Source: CBDCGS01 sp965216915
GTDB lineage: Bacteria > Pseudomonadota > Alphaproteobacteria > UBA828
Assembly: GCA_965216915.1 (NCBI GenBank)
Contig: CBDCGS010000010.1
Coordinates: forward strand, 620,001 to 684,000
Length of the DNA: 64,000 bases
Direction of reading: 5' to 3'
The notes beneath the pieces are model-generated. The model was given only the letters and a program-made list of their open reading frames with translations. It was not told the DNA's origin and made no database searches. A program made the position numbers and the translations under genes. Below are positions 19,466 through 28,234 of this stretch, piece after piece. Position 1 is the first letter of the stretch, and the number at the start of each line of letters is the position of its first letter.

Positions 19466-20008
19466 ATGCTTTCCGGAGGCTCCGCCGTGCGCGCATGCTA
19501 CGTCTACGACCGCTCGCGGATCCCGGTCTGGTTCGAGCGGCACGGCCTTCATCCGCCCAGCTGGCCGCTCGGCGACATCGCCGCGCTTGCTTTTCTCGAC
19601 GCCGAGGAGCGCGCGCGCGGCTACGCCCTCTACGCCTGGGCGAGCCACGAGGTGATGCAGTTGCACATGGCGGCCGCGCCCGCGATGCGCAGCCGGTGGA
19701 CGCGCGCGCTCATTGGCGATTTTCACCGCTTCCCCCAGCTGCTCGGCGCCCGTGTGCTTGCGACGCGCGCCGCGCATGCCGGGGTCGCCGATCTCCTGGT
19801 GCGTCTCGGCTGGGCTCATGTGGGCGCCTGCCGATATGAAACGCCGCTTCCCAACCAATGGAGCACCTATCGTGAGCGTGTTGTTGAACGTCTTCAAAAG
19901 CATATTCAGCGGCCCGGAAATCCCGCCACCGCCGCCACCGCCGCCACCGCCTCCCGTGTTCGAGGAGAGCGAGGAGATCGAAGACCGACGCAAGCAGGTG
20001 CGCGATGA
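19466..20008 (+). CDS. GNAT-like phage protein (gp13-type), copy 1
   Basis: This 180-aa frame resembles acetyltransferase-like phage proteins found near the packaging genes. It has a long helical first half, then a GNAT-like C-terminal part (VADLLVRLGWAHVGACRYE). A second, diverged protein of the same type is encoded at 34755. The last 137 bases overlap the following proline-rich gene in another frame, so the C-terminal 45 residues (Ala/Thr/Arg-rich) are low-complexity by-product and may not be selected. No acetyl-CoA motif is clear; a virion-associated role is inferred. Confidence 0.65.
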   Translation: MLSGGSAVRACYVYDRSRIPVWFERHGLHPPSWPLGDIAALAFLDAEERARGYALYAWASHEVMQLHMAAAPAMRSRWTRALIGDFHRFPQLLGARVLATRAAHAGVADLLVRLGWAHVGACRYETPLPNQWSTYRERVVERLQKHIQRPGNPATAATAATASRVRGERGDRRPTQAGAR

Positions 20009-20108
20009 GGCGCGGCGTCGCCGCGGGCGCGCATCCACCATTCTCACCTCCGGGCTTGGGGTTCTCGGCTCCGCGCCCACTGCGAAGAAAACGCTGCTCG
20101 GCGAGTAG
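19872..20108 (+). CDS. Small proline-rich phage protein
   Basis: About 78 aa from GTG 19872; ATG 19836 would add 12 residues. A short hydrophobic start (LLNVFKSIFSG) leads into a run of eleven prolines, an acidic segment, an Arg-rich patch, and a C-terminal RGRASTILTSG...KKTLLGE. That end is a recurrent signature of small phage proteins encoded between terminase and portal genes (RGR.STILTGG...KTLLG). Function is unknown; it probably belongs to the virion or its assembly. The start overlaps the GNAT-like gene. Confidence 0.72.
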   Translation: MSVLLNVFKSIFSGPEIPPPPPPPPPPPVFEESEEIEDRRKQVRDEARRRRGRASTILTSGLGVLGSAPTAKKTLLGE

Positions 20109-20135
20109 CCCCCCCGATTCATAAAGGATGATCCG

Positions 20136-20447
20136 ATGACACGCCTCGTCTACGACCAGCTCGGCAAGCCCATCCCCGTGCTCAGCTTTCGCCAGGGCAC
20201 GCGGCAAACTGTTGCGTTCACCGCGCTCAGCACGCAGTCGACGAGCTTCGCGAAGCAAACGCGCGCCGTCCGGCTCGTCGCGACGACCGCTTGCTACTAC
20301 GCCGTCGGGGCGAACCCGACCGCGACCGCGACCGATAATTACCTGCCGGCGGACATGGTCGAATATGTCGGCGTGTCGGGTGAGGACAAGATTGCGGCCG
20401 TGCGCGTCACCACCGACGGAACGCTCCACATCGCCGAAGCCGACTAG
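20136..20447 (+). CDS. Small phage protein, probably virion-associated
   Basis: This 103-aa protein has a clear AAAGGA ribosome site. It is beta-rich (VLSFRQGTRQTVAFTALSTQ, ACYYAVGANPTAT, VEYVGVSGEDKIAAVRV), reminiscent of small phage surface or head-decoration proteins. It lies in a run of tightly spaced phage genes between terminase and portal. No specific family is recognised. Confidence 0.72.
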   Translation: MTRLVYDQLGKPIPVLSFRQGTRQTVAFTALSTQSTSFAKQTRAVRLVATTACYYAVGANPTATATDNYLPADMVEYVGVSGEDKIAAVRVTTDGTLHIAEAD

Positions 20448-20472
20448 CCCTCACGAGGCCGGAGCAGACGCC

Positions 20473-20544
20473 ATGCCGATAGACCTACAAGCCCTGAAGA
20501 ACGAGCTCACGCGCGATAGAGGAGGGCACGAGCAATGGCTGTGA
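20473..20544 (+). CDS. Possible 23-aa leader-type peptide
   Basis: ATG 20473 with a GGAG-like site 9 bases upstream reads MPIDLQALKNELTRDRGG and stops at 20544, overlapping the next gene start by 10 bases. The arrangement suggests a translationally coupled micro-gene, but at this length it could be chance. Confidence 0.3.
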   Translation: MPIDLQALKNELTRDRGGHEQWL

Positions 20545-20789
20545 TGTCAGACGCGGACCGGGCCGGGGCCCGTCGCGACGTGACCTATGATCGGGATTGG
20601 CCGGGCACGATCCCGCTGATCAAGGCGGAGATGCGGGCGGCGGTCGACGCGGCGGACGATTGGGTCGACGCCAATCAGGTCTCCTACAACAACGCGCTGC
20701 CGACCGCGGCCAAGACGCAACTGACCGCGGCGCAGAAGGCGCTCTTGCTCGCCGTGGTGCTGCGCAAGCGTTTCGGAGCGGGGGTGTAG
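20535..20789 (+). CDS. Small phage protein of unknown function
   Basis: This 84-aa, mostly helical protein (IPLIKAEMRAAVDAADDWVD, then KTQLTAAQKALLLAVVLRKRF) starts with ATG 20535 behind AGAGGAGGG. Short helical proteins of this type recur in phage late operons, often as head completion or assembly factors. No motif decides the role. It is spaced 3 bases from the next gene. Confidence 0.7.
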   Translation: MAVMSDADRAGARRDVTYDRDWPGTIPLIKAEMRAAVDAADDWVDANQVSYNNALPTAAKTQLTAAQKALLLAVVLRKRFGAGV

Positions 20790-20792
20790 GCG

Positions 20793-21284
20793 ATGGCATC
20801 TGGCGACAAACTCGAGGCCTGGTCGGCCGAGGCCGGCCGGCCGCCGGCGACAAACGGGGCGCGTTGGGGCGAGCTCAGCGACATCCCCTACTACGCCTTC
20901 GTCGACAGCGGCACGAGTGAGAAGCTGCGGCTCGCGGGCTGGCTCGGCACCAACTATGGCGGCGGCGGCGTCACCGTCACCCTGCTGCTCGCCATGGACA
21001 CGGCGGTCTCCGGCGATGTCGACATCGATGTCGCATTCCGCCGGCTCAATGCGACCGCCGATCTCGACACCAAGGCGTTCGCGGCCGTCAACTCGACGGA
21101 CGGCACGCTGGTGCCGACCGGCTCGGCGCGGGTTCTGTTCGAGGTCACCGTGGCCTTCACGGACGGCGCCGACATGGACAGCGTCGCGGCGGGCGAACAC
21201 TTCGAGATCGAGATCACCCGCGATGTGGCCGACACCGCGTCGGGCGACATGTGGCTGATCGCCGCGAAGATCGAAGAAACCTAA
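20793..21284 (+). CDS. Beta-rich phage structural protein
   Basis: This 163-aa protein has strong alternating strand pattern (GGVTVTLLLAMDTAVSGDVD, ARVLFEVTVAF, EHFEIEITRDV) and SGDMWLIAAKIEE at the end. Its stop overlaps the start of the next gene (TAATG). It resembles phage fibre-associated or jelly-roll proteins. The cluster of genes here (20.8-23.8 kb) looks like a receptor-binding or decoration module. Confidence 0.7.
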   Translation: MASGDKLEAWSAEAGRPPATNGARWGELSDIPYYAFVDSGTSEKLRLAGWLGTNYGGGGVTVTLLLAMDTAVSGDVDIDVAFRRLNATADLDTKAFAAVNSTDGTLVPTGSARVLFEVTVAFTDGADMDSVAAGEHFEIEITRDVADTASGDMWLIAAKIEET

Positions 21285-22069
21285 TGGCTGCCGACTTCAA
21301 CGGCACGAACGATCGCTACGACACGAGCGACACGGCGTTCTCGGCGGCGACGTTGACCGCGATGGTGTGGTTCCGCCCGGACAACACGTCGCATGTCGGG
21401 AGCCTGTGGAACCAAACTTCGTCGAGCACGTCGACGCCGTTCCTCAATCTGCAAATGCAGAGCGGCGGCGCCGTTCGGTTCAACATCCGCGACAATGGCG
21501 GGAATTCTACCTTTAAGGATTCAGGCAACTCGGCGACGGCGAACGCGTGGAACCTGGCAGCCGGCTTCGGCGTGGCGAGTATCAAGGCGGAAGTCAAGCT
21601 CAATGATGGGACGCGGGTCAGCGCGACCGGGCCGAACCGGGGCTTCCCGACCACCAATCAAATGGCGATCGGCGCGACGATGGGGGGCGGCTCGAGCGCA
21701 AACGAGCTCAACGGCCAAATCGGGGCGGTCGGTCTTTGGACCACCGAGCTCACCGACGCAGAGCAGGATGCGGCCTATGGCGGGCTCGATTTCCGTCGTA
21801 TCCGCCCGGCCAACCTCGTGCGCTTTTGGCGGCTGCCGCGCGGCCTCGCCAGCATTCCGGACCTGACGGGCACAGGCCAAGCGATGAGCGAGCAGAACGG
21901 CGTCGACGACGGTGACGATTTTCCGCGGATCTTCGGGATCGGCCGAGGCCGCAATTACTTCGACGCAGGCGCCGCACCTGCCGGCGGCCTGCCGTTCCGC
22001 CTCGCGGGCGGCGGGGGCTTGGCCGGTGCCGGCGGGCTGGCTGGTGATCTTGGAGGGTTGGCCGCATGA
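21284..22069 (+). CDS. LamG/concanavalin-like phage surface protein
   Basis: This 261-aa protein starts at ATG 21284, overlapping the preceding stop. The LamG-type fold is suggested by an opening FNGTNDRYDTSD, TAMVWFRPDN, then NELNGQIGAVGLWTTELTDA followed by EQDAAYGG, the common closing pattern of phage LamG domains. The C-terminus is Gly-rich. It is likely a glycan-binding virion surface component. It overlaps the next gene by four bases. Confidence 0.75.
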   Translation: MAADFNGTNDRYDTSDTAFSAATLTAMVWFRPDNTSHVGSLWNQTSSSTSTPFLNLQMQSGGAVRFNIRDNGGNSTFKDSGNSATANAWNLAAGFGVASIKAEVKLNDGTRVSATGPNRGFPTTNQMAIGATMGGGSSANELNGQIGAVGLWTTELTDAEQDAAYGGLDFRRIRPANLVRFWRLPRGLASIPDLTGTGQAMSEQNGVDDGDDFPRIFGIGRGRNYFDAGAAPAGGLPFRLAGGGGLAGAGGLAGDLGGLAA

Positions 22070-23520
22070 GCTATCTGGGTGATTACGCCGAAGACTTCGC
22101 GGATCTCAACCTCAAGTTCACGACGCGGAACACCTCGGGGGTGCCGACGCAGCTTGCGGGCTCGCCCGTGATCTCAGTCTACAAATCGAACGACGTCACG
22201 CAGCGCACCAGCGCCGACGCGGAGATCACGCTGACCGTCGATTTCGACGGCGTCACCGGGCTCAACAACGTCAAGATCGATCTCTCGGCGGATGCCTTCT
22301 ACGTGACGGGCGAGGACTATGCGGTGGTGATCACCACCGGCACGGTCGGCGGCACGTCGGTCGTCGGCGAGACGGTGGCGCACTTCTCGATCCAGAACCG
22401 CTACATGCGCGGCACCGACAATGCGGCGCTCGCGACCGATCTCGCGACCGTGGACACGAACGTCGACACCCTGATCACGCGCGTGCCCGACACGCTCTCG
22501 CTCGCCAACATCAACGCCGAGGTCGACACGGCGATCGAAACCTACCATCTCGATCACCTGCTCGCCGCGACCTACGACCCGGCCGCAAAGCCGGGCGTGG
22601 CCGATGCGCTCTTGAACGAGCTCGTCGAGAACGACGGCGGCGTGGCGCGCTACACGGCGAACGCGCTCGAGCAGGCGCCCTCGGGCGGTGGCGGCGGCGG
22701 GCTGACGCCGCTTGCCTCGGGCACGGCGCAGGCCGGCACGGCGACGACGATCCAGCTCGCGGCGGCGAGTGCGTTCGCGAACGACGAGCTCAACGGCACG
22801 GTGATCAACCTGACCGGCGGCACCGGCGCGGGGCAGAGCCGGCTCATCACAGACTATGTCGGCGCGACCGACACGGCGACCGTTTCGCCGGCCTGGATCA
22901 CCAATCCCTCGAGCGACACGACCTACGAGGTGGTGGCGGGCCACGCGCATGTCGTGGTGATGGAGGACATCAACGCGCCGAGCGCGTGGCAGGCGGATAT
23001 CGCCGATGCGGTGTGGAACGAGGCAACGACGGGTCACACGGGGGCCGGCACGTTCGGCCAGCATGTCGACGACATCCTCGACGACGTGACCGGGCTCAAC
23101 GGCGCGGCGATGCGGGGCACGGACAACGCGTTCCTGGCGGCGAGCGCGCCGACGAACTTCAGCGCGCTGGCAATCACGGGTGGTGGTGCGGTCACCGTCG
23201 GCACGAACAATGACAAGAGCGGGTATTCGTTGACCGCGGACTTCCGCGTCAAGAAGAACGCCGCGCTTAGCAACTTCATGTTCCTCATGGTCGATTCCAC
23301 CGACCATGTGACGCCGAAGACGGGGCTGACCGTCTCGGCGAATCGCTCGATCGATGGCGCTGCGTTCGCGGCCGCGGCGAACAGCGTCACCGAGATCTCG
23401 AACGGCTGGTACAAGATCAACCTCGCGGCATCGGACCTGAACGGCGACACCATCGCGCTGCGCTTCAATGCCGCCGGCGCCGACGACACCAACATTCTGA
23501 TCGTCACGCAGACCGAGTAG
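22066..23520 (+). CDS. Phage fibre- or baseplate-like protein
   Basis: This 484-aa protein starts at ATGA overlapping the LamG gene. An N-terminal beta-sandwich-like region (DLNLKFTTRNTSGVPTQLAG, residues 10-110) is followed by MRGTDNAAL repeats: MRGTDNAALATDL near residue 115 and MRGTDNAFLAAS near 347. This repeat type is common in fibre proteins of uncultured phages. The middle is Gly-rich, and the C-terminal region again has beta character. It is probably adsorption-related. It sits unusually early, upstream of the portal gene. Confidence 0.7.
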   Translation: MSYLGDYAEDFADLNLKFTTRNTSGVPTQLAGSPVISVYKSNDVTQRTSADAEITLTVDFDGVTGLNNVKIDLSADAFYVTGEDYAVVITTGTVGGTSVVGETVAHFSIQNRYMRGTDNAALATDLATVDTNVDTLITRVPDTLSLANINAEVDTAIETYHLDHLLAATYDPAAKPGVADALLNELVENDGGVARYTANALEQAPSGGGGGGLTPLASGTAQAGTATTIQLAAASAFANDELNGTVINLTGGTGAGQSRLITDYVGATDTATVSPAWITNPSSDTTYEVVAGHAHVVVMEDINAPSAWQADIADAVWNEATTGHTGAGTFGQHVDDILDDVTGLNGAAMRGTDNAFLAASAPTNFSALAITGGGAVTVGTNNDKSGYSLTADFRVKKNAALSNFMFLMVDSTDHVTPKTGLTVSANRSIDGAAFAAAANSVTEISNGWYKINLAASDLNGDTIALRFNAAGADDTNILIVTQTE

Positions 23521-23524
23521 CCCG

Positions 23525-23815
23525 ATGCCGATCATCGCATGGGGCAAGGGCGACTTCGCGCGGCAGCATGGCGCCGCGCCGACGACGGTCTTCACGCGGT
23601 TCGTCGCCGAGACCGTGTTCGCCGGCAACCGCAAGCGTTTCGTAACGCTCGTGCAAGGGGAGCCCGTGTTCTGGTCCGCCGTGATGATGGACGCCTATTC
23701 GACGAGCGCGGTCATCACAGCGCATGGTGGTGACTTCGACGCGCCCGAAGGCGCCCAGTTGGTGCGGCAGAACCCGATGGCCGTGAGCGTCGGCCGGATG
23801 ATGGCCCGCACCTAG
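23525..23815 (+). CDS. Small phage protein of unknown function
   Basis: This 96-aa protein lies 5 bases after the fibre-like gene. It reads as a compact mixed alpha/beta protein (FTRFVAETVFAGNRKRFVTL, GEPVFWSAVMMDAYSTSAVI) with no recognised family. It is the last gene of the early structural run before two genes on the other strand. Confidence 0.65.
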   Translation: MPIIAWGKGDFARQHGAAPTTVFTRFVAETVFAGNRKRFVTLVQGEPVFWSAVMMDAYSTSAVITAHGGDFDAPEGAQLVRQNPMAVSVGRMMART

Positions 23816-23908
23816 ACGACGGCACATGAGTCGACTATCGATGGCGCGACTGGGTGGTGTGCTTTGATTTTTTCGGGGCGAAAGACCGCGCCGGACCGCC
23901 GTTCTGCG

Positions 23909-24148
23909 TCAATCGGCGGACATCACGTTCTGGCGTAATCGCCGCGCCTCTCCCAGCGCGCGGGTCACCACCTCGGGTTCGGCGTCGATCACGCGGAGAA
24001 ACACCGATGTCGCGCGGTCCGGGGCGAGGTTCGTGTCTTCCCAGGCGCGCACATCGACGCGTGCCGTGGCGGGACCTTCGGCGGCGGGTGAGGCGGCTTC
24101 GCTTGCGGCGACCAGGCGGGCGAGGAGGCTGGCGGGTTGCGGGTCCAT
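23909..24148 (-). CDS. Small antisense-oriented protein, function unknown
   Basis: This 79-aa frame opposes the surrounding phage genes. Sequence such as ATSVFLRVIDAEPEVVTRAL shows a plausible folded core, and its ATG lies about 30 bases beyond the stop of the upstream minus-strand gene. It is probably the second gene of a two-gene minus-strand unit. No family is recognised; a chance frame cannot be excluded. Confidence 0.45.
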   Translation of the reverse strand: MDPQPASLLARLVAASEAASPAAEGPATARVDVRAWEDTNLAPDRATSVFLRVIDAEPEVVTRALGEARRLRQNVMSAD

Positions 24149-24178
24149 GGGGCTCCTTGATGCGATGATGCGATGGGA

Positions 24179-24451
24179 TCAGCGTTCGTGTGTTGTCTCG
24201 GTGGCCCGAGACGGGGGGATGGCTTTCGGTTCGGTGGCGGGCCGGGTGACCGGAACGCAAAAGGACCACAAATCGAAGCGTCCTCCGCTCCAGCCGCCCA
24301 GGCATCGATAGAGGGGCGATGCGGCATCGGCATGGCCGATCCAAGCGCCGCTAGTCAAGGGAGGTGCCGCCGGCGCCGACGGTTTCGCGGCCGCAACCGC
24401 GGCGGCGGTGCAGAGCGCGGCGATCAGCATGAACAAGCGGAGATAGCGCAT
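24179..24451 (-). CDS. Small exported protein, function unknown
   Basis: This 90-aa protein begins MRYLRLFMLIAALCTAAAV, a clear signal peptide with likely cleavage after AAA near residue 22. Two cysteines (YRCLGG, WSFC) in the mature part could form a disulfide. It runs against the phage late genes, between the fibre module and the portal, so it is probably cargo. A longer in-frame start exists at 24484 but would put residues before the signal. Confidence 0.55.
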   Translation of the reverse strand: MRYLRLFMLIAALCTAAAVAAAKPSAPAAPPLTSGAWIGHADAASPLYRCLGGWSGGRFDLWSFCVPVTRPATEPKAIPPSRATETTHER

Positions 24452-24555
24452 GGGTTGGCCCTTCTCGTCACCCTGAGTGTGCAAGAAACCGTGGCCATTT
24501 CATGGCGTCCGTTGGGCGCGGCGCGACAGACCGCCGATTAACCGAGGATCACCGC

Positions 24556-26283
24556 ATGACGCAGCAGATTCAGGATCTTCTGGACCGGCGCGCGCAGCTT
24601 CGGCGCGCACGCTCGGCATGGGAGAGCCATTGGCAGGAACTGGCGCAAGCCATGCACCCGCGCCGCGCGGATTTCACCCAGGTGCGGCAACCCGGCGAGC
24701 GCCGACACGAGACCCAGTATGACGGCACGCCGATCCAGGCGCGGCGCGAGCTCGCCGCCGCGATCGGCGGGCTCCTGATGCCGAAAGGCGAGCGTTGGGT
24801 CACCCTCCGCGCCGCCGATGAGGCGCTGAACGACCGCACCGAGGTCAAGCGCTGGCTGCGCGCCGCCGAGGACCGGCTCTTCGCCGCGCTCTACGATCCG
24901 CGCGCCAATTTCATGGCAGCCCATGGTGAAGTCGATGACGACCTGGTCACCTTTGGCACGGCCGCGCTCTTTATCGGCGAGGGGCAGCGGCTCGACCATC
25001 TCGTCTTTCGCGCGCTGCACCTGAGGCAGACGCTGATCGCGCCCGATCACGACGGACGCATCGACACCGTGTTCCTTGACGAAATGCTGACGGCGCGCCA
25101 GGCGGCGCAGCGTTTCGGGCGCGAGGCGCTCGGCGCCAAGACGCGTGAGGCGCTCGACGGCCGCCGCGGCGCCGATCCCGACGCGCGGTTCGAGTTCGTG
25201 CAAGCAGTGCTGCCGCGGCATGAGCGCGATCCGCGCAGCGCGCGCGCCACCGACCTGCCCTTCGCGAATGTGGTGATCGATGTCGCCTCCGATCACCTCG
25301 TGCTCGAGGACGGTTTCCACGAGTTCCCGCTGGCCGTGCCGCGCTGGGACACGGCGTCGGGCGAGATCTACGGCCGCTCGCCCGGCATGGTCGCGTTGCC
25401 GGACGCCAACACGCTCAATCAGATGGGCAAGACGTTGCTCAAGGCGGGCCAGAAGGCGGTCGACCCTCCGCTCCTGGTGGCCTCGGACTCGGTGAAGGGC
25501 ACGCTGCATCAGCAACCCGGACGGGCGACATATTTCGATGCGGATGCCGCCCGTGCGCTCGGCCGCATCCCGGTAATGCCGCTGCAGACCGGCGCCAACC
25601 TGCCGCTGGGTCGCGAGATGCAGCGTGACGTCCGCGAGATGGTGTGGGGCGCCTTCTTCCGCAATGTGCTCCGGCTACCGGCCGATGGTCCGCAGATGAC
25701 CGCGACAGAGATCACGCAACGCCGACGCGAGTTCATCCAGACCATCGGGCCGGTCTTCGGCCGGCTCGAGCCCGCCTATCCGGCGGTGATCGTCACCCGT
25801 GCGTTCGGTATCCTGTTTCGCGCGGGCCTGTTGCCGTCGGCCCCACCAGTGCTGGTCGAGGGTGGCGGCATCCGCTTTCGTTACGCCTCGCCGATCGAGA
25901 AGCTGCGGGCCGAGATCGATGCCCTCGGCGTCTCGCAATGGCTTTCCGATCTCGCGCCAATTGCGGCCGTCGAGCCGGCGATCCTCGACAATGTGGACAC
26001 CGATGCGGCCGCAAAGTTTTTTGCCGAGGCGCGCGGCGTGCCGCCGGAGCTCTTGCGCGCAAGCGAGGCGCGCGGCGAGATCCGCGCGGCCCGCACCCAG
26101 GGGGTTGTCGAGGAGCAGGCGGCGAGCGATGCCGAGCGCTTGATCGATGGCGCGGCGAGGGTGAGCGCGGTCGTCCAGGGTGCGGGCGCGCCTGCCGCGG
26201 GCGGCGTCTCGGCGCCACCGACGGGTGCGGCCGAAAAAGTGTTAGCCGAGCTCGCGGCGCTGCAAGCCGCGCCGTCCGCTTAG
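24556..26283 (+). CDS. Phage head-to-tail connector (portal) protein
   Basis: This 575-aa protein starts at ATG 24556; the frame is open further left but lacks a better start. It has the T7-type connector pattern: RRAQLRRARSAWESHWQELA, then LAAAIGGLLMPKGERWVTL, an FGTAALFIGEG segment near residue 135, and EIYGRSPGMVALPDANTLNQ near 270. It forms the dodecameric ring at the packaging vertex. This portal type marks the element as podovirus-like. It is followed by the Bbp19-like and scaffold genes, a canonical order. Confidence 0.92.
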   Translation: MTQQIQDLLDRRAQLRRARSAWESHWQELAQAMHPRRADFTQVRQPGERRHETQYDGTPIQARRELAAAIGGLLMPKGERWVTLRAADEALNDRTEVKRWLRAAEDRLFAALYDPRANFMAAHGEVDDDLVTFGTAALFIGEGQRLDHLVFRALHLRQTLIAPDHDGRIDTVFLDEMLTARQAAQRFGREALGAKTREALDGRRGADPDARFEFVQAVLPRHERDPRSARATDLPFANVVIDVASDHLVLEDGFHEFPLAVPRWDTASGEIYGRSPGMVALPDANTLNQMGKTLLKAGQKAVDPPLLVASDSVKGTLHQQPGRATYFDADAARALGRIPVMPLQTGANLPLGREMQRDVREMVWGAFFRNVLRLPADGPQMTATEITQRRREFIQTIGPVFGRLEPAYPAVIVTRAFGILFRAGLLPSAPPVLVEGGGIRFRYASPIEKLRAEIDALGVSQWLSDLAPIAAVEPAILDNVDTDAAAKFFAEARGVPPELLRASEARGEIRAARTQGVVEEQAASDAERLIDGAARVSAVVQGAGAPAAGGVSAPPTGAAEKVLAELAALQAAPSA

Positions 26284-26295
26284 GCCGAGACGCGC

Positions 26296-26622
26296 ATGTT
26301 TGGGCGACGGCGCGCGTCCGCCACCGCGCGCGGGCCTGACCCGGAGGCGTTTCTGGCCGCGCTGCGCAAGACGCACGGCCTCGCCGATTACACCGCCCGC
26401 GATCGCCGTCGCGATTTTCGCCGTGTCTTCGCGGGCAGCGCCGATGGCAGGCGTGTTCTTTATCAAATCTTGCTCTGGGGCGGCCTCTACGACCCGAGCG
26501 GCGAGGTGCCCTTGGAGCCGCAAGCGCTCCAGCGTTGGGCCGGCCGGCGCGATCTGGCGGCCGAGATCCTCACCGCACTCAACGCGGAGCTCGCCCCCGA
26601 TGATCCCGAGCACGCGCTCTAA
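26296..26622 (+). CDS. Bbp19-like small phage protein
   Basis: This 108-aa protein matches the pattern of the Bbp19-like family found right after podoviral portals: RDFRRVFAGSADGRRVLYQI, then LLWGGLYDPSG and a C-terminal helix RWAGRRDLAAEILTAL. Function in the virion or assembly is unknown. It is 12 bases after the portal gene. Confidence 0.8.
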   Translation: MFGRRRASATARGPDPEAFLAALRKTHGLADYTARDRRRDFRRVFAGSADGRRVLYQILLWGGLYDPSGEVPLEPQALQRWAGRRDLAAEILTALNAELAPDDPEHAL

Positions 26623-26644
26623 CGTCGATCCAAGAGGGGCCGTC

Positions 26645-27544
26645 ATGGACACGGGAGACAGCACCGAAAACGCGGCGCGCGACGCCGGCGTGACGCGCGC
26701 CGCCTCGACCGGCGACGGGCGCGTGGCCGAGCATACCGTGCCTCATCAGACCGGGCGCGCCTCGACATCTGACTGGCGCGCGTCGATCGAGGACCCTGAG
26801 CTGCGCAAGGCCGCGCAACGTTTCAACAGCGTGGCGGATCTGGTCAAGGCGCATGGCGACCTTCGCCGCAAGCTGTCCACCGCGATCGCGCCGCCCGGCG
26901 CCGATGCCAGCCCGGCGGAACGCGCGACCTATCGGCGCAGGCTCGGTGTACCGAGCACCCCGGAGGACTATGGCTATACGGTGCCCGACGGCGCAGCCCA
27001 AAGCCTCGGCGATGGTCTCGATCATGGTCTGCAGGAATTCTTGACCACCATGCACGAGGCGGCCGCGCCGCGTGGCGTGGTGCACGCTGCCCTGAACTGG
27101 TATTTCGATCACGTCGAGACGGGCGCCCAGCAAGCGGCCGCCCAACAGGCGCAAGCCACGGCCGACGCAGAGGCGCTCTTGCGTCGTGAATGGGGTGGTG
27201 ACTATGAGCGAAACATCGCCCTCGCGGCGCGCGGACTGGCTCAGTTTTTCGGTGACGAGAGCGCCGAGATCAAGGCGCTGCATCTGGCTGGCGGCGGGAT
27301 GCTCGGCAGTCATCCCGGATTCGTTCGCGGCTTAGCGCAAATCGGCGCGCTCACGGTCGAGGGGAGCCTGCATGTCGGGGGCACGGGGGCCGCGACGGCA
27401 AGCGGCGCGGAGGAACGGATCAAGGAGCTTCGTGCGCTTCAGGACACAGATCCGCATGCATACGCTTCGGCGCCGGTGCAAAACGAGCTCCGCTCTCTCT
27501 ATGAAGCGCTCTACGATCGGCCAGGTTCCACACCAGTGCCGTAG
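26645..27544 (+). CDS. Scaffold-like capsid assembly protein, copy 1
   Basis: This 299-aa protein starts at ATG 26645. A disordered N-terminus leads to DWRASIEDPELRKAAQRFNS, then SVADLVKAHGDLRRKLS, a pattern seen in podoviral scaffolding proteins. The C-terminal half has LRREWGGDYERNIALAARGL, then IKALHLAGGGMLGSHPGFV, and RIKELRALQDTDPHAY. The protein at 35680 repeats this C-terminal half (QWGADYDANVDFA, RIKSLRALQDTDP), so the element has two. In most podoviruses the capsid gene comes next; here it is replaced by a YHS/kinase insertion and lies 32 kb away. Confidence 0.82.
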   Translation: MDTGDSTENAARDAGVTRAASTGDGRVAEHTVPHQTGRASTSDWRASIEDPELRKAAQRFNSVADLVKAHGDLRRKLSTAIAPPGADASPAERATYRRRLGVPSTPEDYGYTVPDGAAQSLGDGLDHGLQEFLTTMHEAAAPRGVVHAALNWYFDHVETGAQQAAAQQAQATADAEALLRREWGGDYERNIALAARGLAQFFGDESAEIKALHLAGGGMLGSHPGFVRGLAQIGALTVEGSLHVGGTGAATASGAEERIKELRALQDTDPHAYASAPVQNELRSLYEALYDRPGSTPVP

Positions 27545-27691
27545 CCCATAGGTCTGTCCGGACACGGAGGCAGCTTGTTCCGGTGTATCCTGTTGGTTAA
27601 CGATTCCTGTGGTTAATCATGAGTGTTTCATAAAAATAAATGATACGAATTTAAAGTACGCGGAAGCTACCATCTCGTTGTCGAGGCTTCC

Positions 27692-28207
27692 ATGCGAAAT
27701 CGTCAGAACATTGGGACCAGCTTCTGCTGTCTACCCGCGATTCTAGTTCTTGCACTTGCTGTTCTGGGTTTAAGCGCGGTCACTTTGACCGCTTTCCCGC
27801 CGAAAAGTGTGGCCGGGGATGACGCAACACAGAATCTCAATCTCGACGCCGAGGGTTTTGCGCTGTTCGGCTACGATCCGGTCGCTTACTTCACCGAGGG
27901 AAGAGCCCGGGAAGGCCGCATGCGCTACACGGCCACCCATAACGGCGCCAAATACGCCTTCGCCTCCGACGAGAATCGCGCAGCCTTTCTGAGAAATCCG
28001 GAAAAATACGAGCCGGAATATGGTGGCTATTGCTCCTACGGCTTGGTTCACGGTAATAGATCGATGATCGATCCGGAGGTGTGGGATATTGTGGATGGAA
28101 AGATATATTTCATGATAAGCGATGGAACAAAGTCGATATGGCTAAAAAACCGTAAGAATTATATAGAAATTGCTGATCGTGCATGGGGTAATTTGAACGC
28201 TAAATAA
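27692..28207 (+). CDS. Exported YHS-domain protein
   Basis: This 171-aa protein has an N-terminal membrane or signal segment (about residues 15-35), then a YHS domain: LFGYDPVAYFTEGRAREG, RYTATHNGAKYAFASDENRA, FLRNPEKYEPEYGGYCSYGL. YHS proteins of this exported type often bind or traffic metals such as copper. The gene and its 150-base leader are clearly more AT-rich than the neighbours, with many A/T third positions, suggesting recent acquisition. It is followed by a hybrid histidine kinase and sits inside the phage structural operon, so it is cargo. Confidence 0.85.
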   Translation: MRNRQNIGTSFCCLPAILVLALAVLGLSAVTLTAFPPKSVAGDDATQNLNLDAEGFALFGYDPVAYFTEGRAREGRMRYTATHNGAKYAFASDENRAAFLRNPEKYEPEYGGYCSYGLVHGNRSMIDPEVWDIVDGKIYFMISDGTKSIWLKNRKNYIEIADRAWGNLNAK

Positions 28208-28234
28208 ATATAATTTCGGGAAGGGTTGATTCCG

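Noticed and set aside
17779..19467. 562-aa minus-strand open frame
   Set aside because: Antisense of the terminase large subunit, whose motifs are unmistakable.
20212..20472. Extended frame leading into the 23-aa peptide
   Set aside because: Antiparallel composition artefact inside the 103-aa gene; only the short part from 20473 has a start context.
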